From Sphaerolaimus hirsutus (taxonomy: Eukaryota; Nematoda; Chromadorea; Monhysterida; Sphaerolaimidae), in assembly GCA_964036195.1 (NCBI GenBank), contig OZ038455.1, forward strand, positions 3,985,855 to 4,049,854: DNA of 64,000 nt. Reading direction: 5' to 3'. Position 1 is the first letter of the stretch; each line of letters opens with the position of its first letter. Below the pieces are notes generated by a model. That model had not been told where the DNA came from and ran no database searches. It was given only the letters and a program-made list of their open reading frames with translations. The translations under genes and the position numbers were made by a program. Shown here one piece after another: positions 31,727-44,232 of the stretch.

Positions 31727-34700
31727 ATGTAGACAGTTTGCGATTTGGTATGATGGTGTGCAGTGTGCAATCTGTGTGGTATAGGTTTTGTGATATGATA
31801 GTGTGGTTTTTGCAAGGTGTCAAACTTTGTTGTAATCTTCAATTGGTTACATTTGTGCTTTGCTGTTCTTTTTGTGTTTGTAAATCCTTGTGGTATAAAT
31901 TGTAGAGAACCACAAAACCCAACTGAAGGTTGGAGAGAATCCTGCTATAGGTACCCACTACTCAGAGGCTTGCAAAAACTGACACCCCAATGGGGACCCC
32001 CCTCCAAATGGCACCCCCTGGGGAACCTCCCAAAAGTGGCACCCCCTGGGAACCGCCCAAAAATGGGACCCCCTAGGGCCCCACAAATATGGCACCCCCT
32101 GAGGACCACCAGAAAATGGCACCCCTTAGGGCCCCCCAAAAATGGCACCCCCTTGGGACCCCATAAAAATAGCACCCCCTGGGGACCCCCCAAACATGGC
32201 ACCCCCTAGGAACCCCCACAAAAATGGCACCCCCTGGGGACCCACCCAAAGTTGGCTCCCCCTGGGGACTCTCCAAAAATGGCACCCCCCTGGGGACCCT
32301 GTGCATTCTGTGTGGTATAGGTTTTGTGATATGATAGTGTGGTTTTTGCAAGGTGTCAAACTTTGTTGTAATCTTCAATTGGTTACATTTGTGCTTTGCT
32401 GTTCTTTTTGTGTTTGTAAATCCTTGTGGTATAAATTGTAGAGAACCACAAAACCCAACTGAAGGTTGGAGAGAATCCTGCTATAGGTACCCACTACTCA
32501 GAGGCTTGCAAAAACTGACACCCCAATGGGGACCCCCCTCCAAATGGCACCCCCTGGGGAACCTCCCAAAAGTGGCACCCCCTGGGAACCGCCCAAAAAT
32601 GGGACCCCCTAGGGCCCCACAAATATGGCACCCCCTGAGGACCAGCAAAAAATGGCACCCCTTAGGGACCCCCCAAAAATGGCACCCCTTAGGGACCCCC
32701 CAATAATAGCACCCCTGGGGACCCTCCAAACATGGCACCCCCTAGGAACCCCCACAAAAATGGCACCCCCTGGGGACCCACCCAAAGTTGGCTCCCCCTG
32801 GTGACTTTACAAAACCCAACTGAAGGTTGGAGAGAATCCTGCTTTAGGTACCCACTTCTCAGAGGCTTGCAAAAACTGACACCCCAATGGGGACCCCCCT
32901 CCAAATGGCACCCCCTGGGGAACCCCCCAAAAGTGGCACCCCCTGGGAACCGCCCAAAAATGGGACCCCCTAGGGCCCCACAAATATGGCACCCCCTGAG
33001 GACCACCAGAAAATGGCACCCCTTAGGGACCCCCTAAAAATGGCACCCCCTTGGGACCCCCCAAAAATAGCATCCCCTGGGGACCCCCCAAACATGGCAC
33101 CCCCTAGGAATGCATCAGTGCAATCAGTGCAATTAGAAACCCACATCAAATCATTTCACAATTTCTAATTTTTTAAGCCCTGGGCATATTTGAAATTGCT
33201 ACACTCAGAAACCCACAAATCCATCATTTTATGGTTTGAAAGTTTTTGGCCCAGGGGGTTCATTTTTAGGGTTATGGTAATGTAGTGTCAAAATGAAGTG
33301 CATATTTCAAATGAGTGCTGTCAGAAACCCGAAAATGCATCATTTCTCAAATTGAAAGTATTTGGCCCCATGGGTTCATTTTTAGGGTTATGGTAATGTA
33401 GTGTCAAAATGGAGTGCATATATCAAATTGGTGCAATCAGAGACCCAAATTTGAAATCAGTGCAATCAGAAACCCAAAAATGAATGATTTCACAAATTGA
33501 AAGTTTTTGGCTCCAGAGCTTCATTTTCAGGGTTATGGTTATGTAGTTTTCAGGGTTATGTAGTGTCAAAACAGAGTGCATATTTCAAATCAGTGCAATT
33601 AGAAGCCCACATTGAATCATTTCACAATTTCTAATTTTTTAAGCCCTGGGCATATTTGAAATCGCTACACTCAGAAACCCACAAATCCATCATTTTATGG
33701 TTTGAAAGTTTTTGGCCCAGGGGGTTCATTTTAGGGTTATGGTAATGTAGTGTCAAAATGAAGTGCATATTTCAAATGAGTGCTATCAGAAACCCAAAAA
33801 TGCATCATTTCTCAAATTGAAAGTATTTGGCCCCATGGGTTCATTTTTAGGGTTATGGTAATGTAGTGTCAAAATGGAGTGCATATATCAAATTGGTGCA
33901 ATCAGAGACCCAAATTTGAAATCAGTGCAATCAGAAACCCAAAAATGAATGATTTCACAAATTGAAAGTTTTTGGCTCCAGAGGTTCATTTTCAGGGTTA
34001 TGGTTATGTAGTTTTCAGGGTTATGTAGTGTCAAAACAGAGTGCATATTTCAAATCAGTGCAATTAGAAACCCACATTGAATCATTTCACAATTTCTAAT
34101 TTTTTAAGCCCTGGGCATATTTGAAATCGCTACACTCAGAAACCCACAAATCCATCATTTTATGGTTTGAAAGTTTTTGGCCCAGGGGGTTCATTTTAGG
34201 GTTATGGTTATGTAGTGTCAAAATGAAGTGCATATTTCAAATGAGTGCAATCAGAAACCCGAAAATGCATCATTTCTCAAATTGAAAGTATTTAACCCCA
34301 TGGGTCCATTTTGAGGGTTATGGTAATGTAGTGTCAAAATGGAGTGCATGTATCAAATCAGTGCAATCAGAAACCCAAATTTGAAATCAGTGCAATCAGA
34401 AACCCAAAAATGCATCATTTCACAAATTGAAAGTTTTTGGCCCCAGTGGTTCATTTTCAGGGTTATGGTAATGTAGTGTCAAAATGAAGTGCATATTTCA
34501 AATGAGTGCAATCAGAAACCCAAAAATGCATCATTTCTCAAATTGAAAGTATTTGGCCCCATGGGTTCATTAACGGGTTATGGTAATGTAGTGTCAATGG
34601 AGTGCATATATCAAATCAGTGCAATCAGAAACCTAAATTTGAAATCAGTGCAATCAGAAACCCAAAATTGCATCATTTCACAAATTGAAAGTTTTTGGCC

Positions 34701-35538
34701 CCATGGGTTCATTAACGGGTTATGGTAATGTAGTGTCAATGGAGTGCATATATCAAATCAGTGCAATCAGAAACCTAAATTTGAAATCAGTGCAATCAGA
34801 AACCCAAAATTGCATCATTTCACAAATTGAAAGTTTTTGGCCCCAGTGGTTTCTTTTTCAGGGTTATGGTAATGTAGTGTCAAAATGGAGTGCATTATAT
34901 ATCAAATCAGTGCAATTAGAAACCCACAATGCATCATTTCACAATTTGAAAGTTTTGGCCCCATTTTGGGTTCAATTTCAGGGTTATTGTAATGTACTGT
35001 CAGAATGGAGTGCATATTTCAAATCATTGTAATCAGTAACCCACAAATGCATTATATCACAATTTATATTTTTTAGCCCCGGGGGCCTCACTTAAGGATT
35101 ATGGTAATGTTATTGTTAACTCCCATAAACTCAGCCCCTAATTTGGCAAACACCCATCAACTCAACTCCCATAAACTCGGCCTCTAATTTGTGAACTTGT
35201 GTCAACAGCCCCTTATTTTTAAACTTCTGTCAACTCAACCCTAATTTATAAACACCCATCAACTCAACCCTCAATTGTAAACTCAGCCCCTAAAAACTCA
35301 AGTCAACCCCCTATACATGTGCAATTGCATTCTTGGGAAGCAACTTTGCCATCTACTAACCCTGTTTGTCAAGATTGTGGATCGTGTTTGTAAAGGGCAT
35401 TTGTACTAATAAATAGTGACTGCATTGTGTGCAAAAACACACACGAATTGGGCACAATGAGGCCTGTGATTGTGCGTCCTATCTTTTACATTAGGCATAC
35501 CTAGCACGCAATTCTTTCACAATTGTATATGTTTTGAT
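31727..35538. repeat. 3,812-bp satellite block, copy 2
   Basis: No difference from 11794-15605 was seen wherever compared (offset 19,933); the 27-bp minisatellite lies at 31983-33103 and the ~117-bp satellite at 33103-35063. Left flank is the LINE fragment, right flank GCGCTCAGG; neither matches the flanks of copy 1. Confidence 0.9.
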
Positions 35539-35559
35539 GCGCTCAGGGAAACAAAACAG

Positions 35560-36270
35560 GTGCCCTGAGGAGCGACATACCTCCTGACGCTCCACAGGGT
35601 GAGGCGTCAAACCCCACGACGCAGAACCCGGCGCTCGCCGCGCAGCCGGCCGCGCACAGTGCCGACACCCAGGGACGTATCCAGGATTTTTGAGCGGGGG
35701 GGGGGGCTGCTTGTTTACGGGGGCCGGCGAACGGGGGGGGCTCAGCCCCCCCCCCCTAAAATTTTTCCCTATATAAGGGCGGAAAAGCGTTTTGGCGCTA
35801 GCGCCATACAAAGGCGCCGCGCCATGGCGCTATTGGCGTTGGCGCCAGCGCCAGAAACCGCTTTATATGTATGGAAATATGCATACATATGCGGCGAAAT
35901 TCGCAAAAATGTGTTCATTTTCAAGGATTTTGGTTTAAAGGGGCTGATCCACTGAAAATACACTGCATGGGGAAGAAATTGCGCGCTTGCGCGCAAAATT
36001 TTTAAGAAACATCGAAAAAAATATAGGAAAAGTTGCTTTTTCCGGTACTTTTTAGGTCTCACCCCGGGAAGGGGGGGGGCTGCAGCCCCCCCCGCCCCCC
36101 CCCCCCTGGATACGTCCTTGCCGACACCTCCCATTACTCGGCGCACATCACGCAGCTGGCCGCGCACAAGGCCAGCACCTTGTATAACCACTTTATCTAC
36201 CCGTGTGCCGCGGGGCTCGCTGCCCACCATGCCGCAGGCCGCACTCAAGGCCAAAACCGTGTTCTATCAT
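35560..36270 (+). CDS. GC-rich possible exon interrupted by a MITE
   Basis: After an acceptor-like AAACAAAACAG (35549-35559) the plus frame reads R-S-D-I-P-P-D-A-P-Q-G-E-A-S, then A-A-Q-P-A-A-H-S-A-D-T. It continues beyond the MITE at 36129 with S-H-Y-S-A-H-I-T-Q-L-A-A-H-K-A-S, then Y-N-H-F-I-Y-P-C-A-A-G. Element plus duplication is 459 bp, so removal keeps the frame. High GC contrasts with the surroundings. A minus frame is also open here, so strand is not certain. Ala/His-rich, family unknown; could be a gene exon or retroelement gag remnant. Confidence 0.35.
35670..36120. mobile_element. hAT-like MITE, CAGGGACGTATCCAGG family (451 bp)
   Basis: TIRs CAGGGACGTATCCAGG and CCTGGATACGTCCTTG. 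Perfect duplication CCGACACC at 35662-35669 and 36121-36128. G-run/C-run subterminal blocks (GGGGGGCTG...CAGCCCCCC) and a GGCGCC-rich patch at 35785-35855. Confidence 0.95.
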
Positions 36271-36279
36271 CACCACTTA

Positions 36280-37298
36280 CTAGTGTGCATCAAATGTCAT
36301 GCTCGTATTTTGACGTTCTCTCAAGTTTTTCACTTTTTCACCACATTTTCAACTTTTATTTTATCGGCCGCGCTTCTATTGGCCGCTCCGTCTGTCAGAA
36401 AAATCGATGTACATAACTAAAAAAAAAAATCGAGTCGAGTCGGGTTGATAAAATAAAAATGGTATTTATAAATATGAAAATGTATTTACAAATATTTATT
36501 CTCCATTTCTCAAACTACTTCTAATATATAACCCCCCCTTTTAATATACTCATATTTATCTAATCTTTTTCTACCTAAATAAATAACAAATTTTACAGTA
36601 CTTTCAAAAAGTAGTAAAAGCGAGTACGGGAACTTTTTTTGGAGGAAACGTAAACGTATTTACTCTGTTCTGGAGTATACGTATTTATCGAGTAAAAGTA
36701 GATACCTTTTAACAACTGTGGTTCTGGCATGTTTTGGCATGGTGCAGAAATTTGTGCGAAAAGTTGAAAAAACGCGGGCATTTCATGCCCGCGATTTCGG
36801 TAACATTCATAGCGATGCAATATTTTCTGCAGCCCAATGATTCAGTAGTAAATCATGGCAATAGATATTATGAAAATTACCATATTTCTTCTAGTAGAAC
36901 GGCAGCATACCTCCAATAGAACTGCTGGTTTAGGCACTTTTTTTCCATCGACGAAATAAATAGAACGGCAGGTAAGAAAGTTGATGAAAAAAATAGAACG
37001 GCGCTCTTCTATTAGAAGAAATACCTTATGTTTGATTCGTTGCATAAAATTTTACACCTGTCTGTACTTGATTTATCTTAAATTCTTCACATTCTTTAGT
37101 TCATGTTTTTACTGTAACGTTTGTTGTTTTTATTCTCATTTTCTCATGTTTTTGATTCGCTCAATTCGCTGAAGGAAATACAGATGTTGTTTTTAATCGC
37201 AGATTGGATTATAATTAAAAAGTTCATCAAAATTTTGTGCTCGTTGAAATGTGTATGTTATGCACGCGTGAGTTTTTGCTTTGTCACAATAGCCCAGC
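36280..37298. other. Unassigned spacer with a Tol2-like end
   Basis: No gene recognised. 36595-36722 holds GAGTAAAAGTAGATACC and ends TTTTAACAACTGTG, like the right terminus of Tol2-type hAT elements; similar fragments lie near 38460-38575, 41430-41505 and 23095-23165. Confidence 0.4.
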
Positions 37299-37905
37299 CA
37301 GGGGTATTCTAGATTTCGACCCTCCCGAGGCTACTATCCCCTGATTGGCGCCACACACGCTGGATGTCAACTGGTTTCAGTGTCAACTCGATTTAGCTCA
37401 ATTTTGGTCGCAGGACTATTTTCAAGTGCACATGCGGCAATGTCAAAAAGTAGTCAATATTGCTATGTGCATTTGAACATGGTGTCGCAACCCATAAACT
37501 AAAATATTGACGAAAACCAGTCGACCAGTTGACATTGGGATGTGTCAACTGCTCCAACCGGTTTTCATCAAGATTTCAGTTTTGGGTTGCGAAACACATG
37601 TTCAAATGCACATGGCAATATGGATTCCTTTTCGCCATTGCCGCATGTGCACTTGAAAAATTGTCCTGCGACTCAAATTGAGCTAAATCGAGTTGACACT
37701 GAAACCAGTTGACATGCAGCGTGTGTGGCGCCATACCCCCACAAATCGCTTAACCATCTATTTAGGTATTTATTTGGAGCAAACTTTGAGCAATTTTTCC
37801 CGATTTTCACAAAAAAAATCGCTAAATTTTGCTCGATTTTGTCAATTTTGCCATAAATATCAATTATCGAAGAACTGTTGGCATATACCATACTTCCTGT
37901 ATTTT
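37299..37905. mobile_element. CAGGGGT-family remnant split by a TIR element
   Basis: Starts CAGGGGTATTCTAGATTTCG at 37299. Its sequence resumes after 37732 with ACCCCCACAAATCGCT and TCAAAATTG-type text. The right TIR is absent. Confidence 0.55.
37347..37732. mobile_element. TIR element GGCGCCACACACGCTGG (386 bp)
   Basis: GGCGCCACACACGCTGGATG at the left pairs with CATGCAGCGTGTGTGGCGCC at the right. Long subterminal inverted repeats (GTCAACTGGTTTCAGTGTCA, GTCGCAGGACAATTTTCAAG). Flanks ATT/ATA suggest at most a 3-bp duplication. Same family at 44698-45074; partial copies at 37974 and 51858. Confidence 0.82.
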
Positions 37906-38780
37906 TTATACCGTATTTCTCCGTTCAGATTGAACTGTTTGAATATTGTGCCTGAGTCCACTCATTGTAATTTTGGCCCCACACACGCTAGTTGACATCG
38001 ACACCAAATGTCAACTGGTTCCGTTCCTAATTCGAAGATTGCGTTTGAACGTCGTTCGCCCACTCGTCAGCAAGCTTTGAATCGGGATTATCGTTCTAAA
38101 AATCTCTTGGAGATTTATATTTTAAAAATCTCAGAAAATATAATTAAATGGCAATTTAATTATGTTTATATTTTTTCTGGGATTTTTCAGAGAGATTGAA
38201 AAATATTTTTTATTCTGTGGGAGAAAATATAAAAAAATCTCTATGGAGTCACCTTTTTGAGAATTTTTTTCCCCAATTTCCATACTTTTCGCCCATTTTC
38301 ACCTTCAAATCTACTACAATCCATGCTTTTTCCCTTATTTTGGCTATACTTGTGCTTATTTTTATACCATGTGTGGCTATTTTATTCCCTTTTATGTCTT
38401 GAAAAAGGTTACATAAAAGCCTACGTGATATACAAGTTCTGTACTCGAGTAAATAGTTACAAAAAGTATATGTAAAAGTGAGTACAGGCACTTTCTTCAG
38501 AGAAATGTGAACATATTTACTCATTGCCTTAGTAAACTTGAGTATACATATTTTTTGAGAAAGCATCAGTGTTGATTTGTTGGTTTTACATGGCTGATCT
38601 GGTTATTGACTTTGAAGCTTAATAACTCAGCCATTTCTTGGCCGATTTGTACTGTTAAATATTTAAAATGATCTGCACAACCTGTAGATATTCCATTTTT
38701 GCGGTAGGATAAGTGATGTCAAAATTTCTTCTGCCAATTTGACCCAGTATTTCAACATGTAAAATAAATTTATCTGAACA
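37906..38780. repeat. Repeat fragments
   Basis: 37912-37972 is the left end of the TACCGTATTTCTCC element seen at 40676-41064. 38629-38678 holds the shared core motif in inverse orientation. No gene. Confidence 0.5.
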
Positions 38781-38790
38781 TGCTATCATT

Positions 38791-40001
38791 TACACTACCA
38801 TGCAGAATAGTTGAGACTTTTTTTGCTGCATGACTAACATTGCCAAAATTTTGAAATGTTGTGTGTGCACAACATTTGGATACCATTGGTTGGTACCATG
38901 GGGGGTTGGCTACATGTGCCCAGGATGACTGCTCCTTGACTTCATATATATGCTTATATTCTTAGTGCAGTAACATATTCAGTTTCTTTGTGTTTCAAAA
39001 TAGTTGAGACTTTTCTTGTTTTGGGCAGTAGCTGCCCAATCTCTTATTTTATAGTGGTTATCCAATACCTAGGTTCAATTTTGAACAAGATTTTCAATAT
39101 GGTGGATGTCCACCAGTGTTGCTGTGCTGTGTGCACAGCAAGGAACATTTTAAGCATGAACAGCATATGTTGGACTGTAGCATGTATTTATCTCAGCTGC
39201 AGTTTTGCATTCATTGCCAGCCACTCAGAAATGTGGGTGGGCATACTAATTGAGGTTTTGGCTTTGCTCTATTGTGGAGAAAAGTTGGCCCGACTGAAAT
39301 GTAAGTATTTAGTATGGAAAGAATGTGAAAGTTTGAAGTTCTATAACTTTCAACTGGAATGAGATATTGAATAAAATCGGTTGCCATATGAGTCATCTTT
39401 GTCTACAGTATTTTATAGCATGTTCAAACACAAAAATGTCATACTGAAAGCCCTAGTCAAAATGCATAAAAATTTAGACACCACTGATAAGTTTGAAGTG
39501 TCATAATTTTTGATTGGAATGGGATATTGAAAAGATTGAAAAGCCAGATGAATGCTTTTTGTCCATAGAATATGATATAATGTTCAAAAAAAGTTATTTT
39601 TCGTATTGAAAAACGGTCAAATCGAGCTAATGACAATAGACATCACTGATTCGACCTCAAAAATAGAATTTACAGGTCGTCCTGATCATTTTAAGTGTTC
39701 AATGACACAAATCGGCACAGAAATGTCTGAGTTTTTAGGTTCAAAGTCAATCATTCAGATCTGCCAATTTTTTATTTTTTATCAAACACCTTTTTATAGA
39801 CCCCCCTTATCTCAGGACTGGGGATTATTCAAGCAATCAAAATTTTTTTTGCATATAGCCTCAACATAAAACCTCAGCATACCCAAACAGAATTTAAATT
39901 GGACAAGGTACAACAAAATGGGAAGCAACAAAAGTGTGGTGGACCCCCAGCCTCTATTTCTCTATGGGTGAATAGTCTCAACCATTCTGCACAGTAGTGT
40001 A
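38791..40001. mobile_element. Mariner-like TIR element TACACTACCATGCAG (1,211 bp)
   Basis: TACACTACCATGCAGAATAG at the left and CTGCACAGTAGTGTA at the right, TA-bounded, with GTTGAGACTTTT/AGTCTCAAC next inside. The 124-codon frame at 38988-39362 has no transposase motif. Confidence 0.78.
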
Positions 40002-40026
40002 CTTAAAATAAATATCATATGCATAA

Positions 40027-40360
40027 GTCCCTGGAGGAGTTATTTTTTGTCAGAATTTTTTGTGGGGGACTTATACGAGGGGGGGGGGGGGTTATTTAAG
40101 GATTTACAGTAAATATGTATATATATAAATATATATATGTAAATCACATAAATACAGGGTCAAATCAACATAAAAATGTTGACATCACAAATCCAACCAC
40201 AGAAATTTAATCTATAGATCATTTTAAGTTTTGAACAGTTCAAATCAGGCAGAAATTGCCAATTTATAAGCTTCAAATTCAACTAGCCATGTAAGATTTA
40301 GACCCCCTTATCTCAGGACTGGGAGATTACATTTGAGGAAACAAAAAAAGTTAGTCATAG
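40027..40360. repeat. Fragments of TACCGTAAATCC and mariner-interior repeats
   Basis: 40027-40110 resembles the right part of 10463-10894. 40215-40360 matches 18890-19060 and 39690-39860 (TTTTAGACCCCCTTATCTC). Confidence 0.5.
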
Positions 40361-40621
40361 CTTTCTAGGTGCTCTGCTGCTCATTTGACGGCAATCCAAA
40401 GTCAAATTTCTGGTAGCAAAAAGTCTTCACCGTTTTTGTGAAAACACTATAACAAAGTAAACACATGTAAAAACAATTAATAAGAGTTGCGTACAGGTCT
40501 TATTCATCATTTTAACATCTTTTTCTTTGTTATAATGTTTTCACAAAACGGTGAAGACTTTTTACTACTGGAAATTTGACTGTGGATGGCTGTCAAAGGA
40601 GCAGCAAAGCACCTAGAAAGC
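40360..40621. repeat. 262-bp palindrome
   Basis: GCTTTCTAGGTGCTCTGCTG at the left pairs with CAGCAAAGCACCTAGAAAGC. Arms include AAAGTCTTCACCGTTTT and AACACTATAACAAAG; the loop is about 60 bases. Confidence 0.8.
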
Positions 40622-40675
40622 GAAAAATTGACATGTGGCATAAAGTCACCCTTATCTACGAGAATTCATGCCATG

Positions 40676-41064
40676 TACCGTATTTCTCCGTGTAAAGGAC
40701 CCCCCCCCCCCCCGTGCACAACACCCGAGGTGCTACACAGCTGCATAGCACCCTGGGGTGCTATGCTAGGTTTCAAAAAATCATCCAATTTGAATTGCTT
40801 AAATATCGTGCGCGGCGCGCGCCACTCAATTGTAATTTCGGGGCACGCATTTTTCCACTACATTCCACTACTTGGAACCAAAAAAGCCTAATGGCGTGTA
40901 TTTAAAGGCGTTTTAGAAGTTGAACCCGCTGAATTCGGAGGTGTTTCCGTGTATAACACCCCCTGACCTAACACCCGGGTGTTATACAAGTTTTGAAAAA
41001 AGTTTGCCGGAAAGGGTCTCAAATTTGTATAGCACCCGGGTGCTTTACATGGAGAAATACAGTA
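40676..41064. mobile_element. Mariner-like MITE, TACCGTATTTCTCC family (389 bp)
   Basis: TACCGTATTTCTCCGTGTAA at the left, TACATGGAGAAATACAGTA at the right, TA-bounded; CACCCGGGTG motifs inside. Confidence 0.85.
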
Positions 41065-41634
41065 TTCCCTGACACAGGTTGCACATTAATTGGGGAGACA
41101 TTGATTTGTTTTGTTCCTGGCCAGGAACATACCGAGACACTTTCCCGGAGTGTACATTGAGGTAAATGATTTTTCCAGAAGAATGTAAAATTGAGTAGGT
41201 ACTTTTTCTTCCAAAAAGTGAGCTACTCCTACTATACCTAATACCTCTACATGTGAGAGTGATTTTTACACTGGAAGGCATAACAAAATGTTTTTTATGA
41301 TTATTTAGTATTTTTATTAAAAAATGGTATGATTTCTTCAAGATTTATTTATGTTAGCAACAACAAAAATGGCGATTTGAAATTTCTGAAAAACATTTTC
41401 TGTGCACATGTACTTCTCAAAACTATGTGTACAGGTGAGTACAGGTACTTTAAAAAGTGTAGGTATGTATTTTTGAGTAAATGTAAATACATTTAAACAA
41501 CCATGCTATATCCAGCCACTCCTTGTCAGTGTGTTGCGAGAGAGATACATATGACAGAGAAATATGTGCCAATCAAAGACGAGAATCACCAAACGGCCTT
41601 TCCCTGCATTCGGGATGCCGGAGTTTACATAATG
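41065..41634. other. Unassigned spacer
   Basis: No gene. 41430-41505 resembles a Tol2-like subterminal fragment (GAGTACAGGTACTTTAAAAAG). Confidence 0.35.
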
Positions 41635-41927
41635 TAAACACCTTCCCGGTCACGTCCGGCACCCTATTTTTGATCTTACTTGTGACACCCTATCTCCAGT
41701 TCTGGGACGCGCCAGAAGCTGAAACTTGGGGGAGATATTGGTGCAACCCCCCTCTACTTCGCATGAATTTGGGGGGTCGCCGCGACCCCCCAAATTCATG
41801 CGAAGTAGAGGGGGGTTGCGCCAATATCTCCCCTGAGTTTCAGCCTCTGGGGCGCCCTAGAACTTGGGATAGGATGTAAGAAGTAAAATCAAAAAATGGG
41901 TGCCGGACGTGACCGGGAAGGTGTTTA
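41635..41927. mobile_element. 293-bp snapback palindrome (foldback)
   Basis: Near-perfect arms from TAAACACCTTCCCGGTCACG to its complement; loop of only ~3 bases at GGTCG-CCG-CGACC near 41781. The terminal TAAACACCTTCCCGG is shared with the foldback at 7924-9377, though the bodies differ. Confidence 0.88.
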
Positions 41928-42256
41928 TATTGTTGTGGAACTAGTGTTTATACTCTGCAGTGTGGAATGAAAATGTCACTTTTTTCTACACAAAACCTTC
42001 CATTTTTTACAAGTAACATTTTTAATTGAAAAAATCCTAGCCCCACTCTAAATACTTAGCAACTACAACTATACTCGGCAGACACGATACTCTACAAACA
42101 GATAGGAGTTATGTCTTCGGCTGGCAGACGGCCAGCCGAGAACTTATGGAAGGCGTGCTGACGACGAAGTGGTGACCATCAAGCCGACGTGATGGCGAGT
42201 TGATGATGGTGACGAAAGTGATTGATGGAGTGCTTCCTCCGGACAAATGTACGGCG
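41928..42256. other. Spacer with dispersed repeat
   Basis: 42070-42145 is the inverse of 7357-7440. 42145-42256 is moderately GC-rich with open minus frames but no splice sites or motif; not called a gene. Confidence 0.35.
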
Positions 42257-44232
42257 TAGTGATGTAAAAAGCGCCAGAGTTTTGGCGCCAAGCGCCAAAA
42301 GCGCCATGGCGTTTTTTCATGTGCAGCGCCAAGCGCCAATGGCGCCAAGGGATTTTAGCGCCAAGCGCCATGGCGCTTTTCCAGACCGTGGCGCCAAGCG
42401 CCAATGGCGCCAGAAGACAATGGCGCCAAGCGCCAATAGCGCCAGCGCCAAAAATTTCTTGACTGATTTCTGATTAGCCCCCATAGGTATACATAAATAT
42501 ACAGTATAATATATTTACCATACAATATAAAGTTAGATAGATACTTTTTATATGGATCAAAATCGATGCTAAATACAACAATCTGTTCCTCTATTTGATG
42601 AATGGTGTAGAAGCATGAAAACCCTTCATAATTTGCTTGCGAAATAATAGACATTCTGGGGGTATTTCAAGGATACACGGTATTAAAACTTTGGCCAGGA
42701 TTGTCTAGAGAGATTGAATTATATTTTCTATTATTATTTTGTGAGTAATCTGAAAGAATATAAAAATATATGCAAAATATTACATCTATATTTATTTATA
42801 TCTTTCTAAGGCTTTTCCAGAAAAATCAAATTGTAGTTTTCAGAGATTTTCTGAGATTATTTTTGACTATATATTATCCAAAAAAACAACAGTTTTCAAA
42901 GCGTGATTTAGTATTTATTTATATTAATTGTAACAGATGGAACATACTTTTGAATCACTATATATTGGATGGAACAGAAACATATCATATACTGACGGCA
43001 GATTTGATTCCAACCATCGAAAACGTATGGCGCTTTTCTGGCGCTTTTTTTATTGCTAGCGCCAATAGCGCCACAGCAGTTTAGCGCCATGCGCCAAAAG
43101 CGCCATGGCGCTTTTGATGGTATCGGCGCCAGGCGCCAATGGCGCCACGTCAAAAAAGCGCCAAGCGCCAAAAGGAGTGTGTTCCGTTTTTCATCCCTAA
43201 CGGTTTACATGCTCACGGTTTTCATCTATAATGCTCCGTTTTACTTGCTAAAATATACGGTTTTCAAGCCCCAGACATGTTTTTGCATGCCAAATTGATG
43301 TGCCACTTTTCATCCCAAAGTATAACAGTTTACGTGCCAAAGTATTACGGTTTACAAGTCACAGGCATGCCAAATAAATACCGCAATACCGTATATAGCC
43401 AAATAAATACCGTATAGGGTGCCCTTCTATTTTTTCATCAACTTTTTAAAGGGTTTTAAGGTTCAAATGATATATCGACTACCTAGATTCCATCATACAA
43501 AAGGATGGAACTGTCTGACATCAGTGCTTCCAGCAGTTTTACTATTTACCCTACCTTCTATTGGAGATGTCCATTTATTGGAAACCCGCCCCTCTATTAG
43601 AGGAACTACGGTATGGCACATTTCATGCAAAAGAGTAAATTGGCACAAAACTAGGGTTCAAACGATATATCGTATCGAATATCGAATATCGGATATCGAC
43701 CATTTTTTAATATCGAATATCGAATATCGATATCGAAAATTTTGAAAAAATATCGAATATCGATATCAAAAATTTTGAAAAAATATCGAATATCGATATC
43801 GAAAATTTTGAAAAAATATCGAATATCGATATCGAATATCGACCATTTTTTCAATATATCGAACCTGTATTGTGTCCCCAAATTTACTTTTCATTTTCAT
43901 TTTGAGATGTTTATGGTTGATCTTATGTGCTTATAGTATTGTATTTGATGAGTAAAAGTACAGTATTTATAATGTCATTGTTGTTGGAGTGCTAAATTTG
44001 AAGCCAGAAAATGCTGATATACTTTTTTTTGCAACATGCCCTTAAGCAACTAGGTTAGGATGAACTGTAATATCTACCAATTGTTTTTTGTCTGATACAC
44101 TTTGATTCATCATGTTTTTCTTCTATTTTCTACCATTGAGTGATGTAAAGCTTGTTAAAATCACTTGCACCATTCAAATTTCAGTAAAGAGATGATTAAA
44201 CATGTGTGCAACCACATGAAAATACAATATGC

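Noticed and set aside
35755-35860. GGCGCC patch considered as a separate TAGTGATG element inside the CAGGGACG MITE
   Set aside because: No TAGTGATG ends or inner duplication; the same patch occurs in the sister copy at 56695-56770, so it belongs to the family.
38988-39362. 124-codon hydrophobic Cys-rich frame
   Set aside because: Lies in element interior; no splice context or recognisable family.
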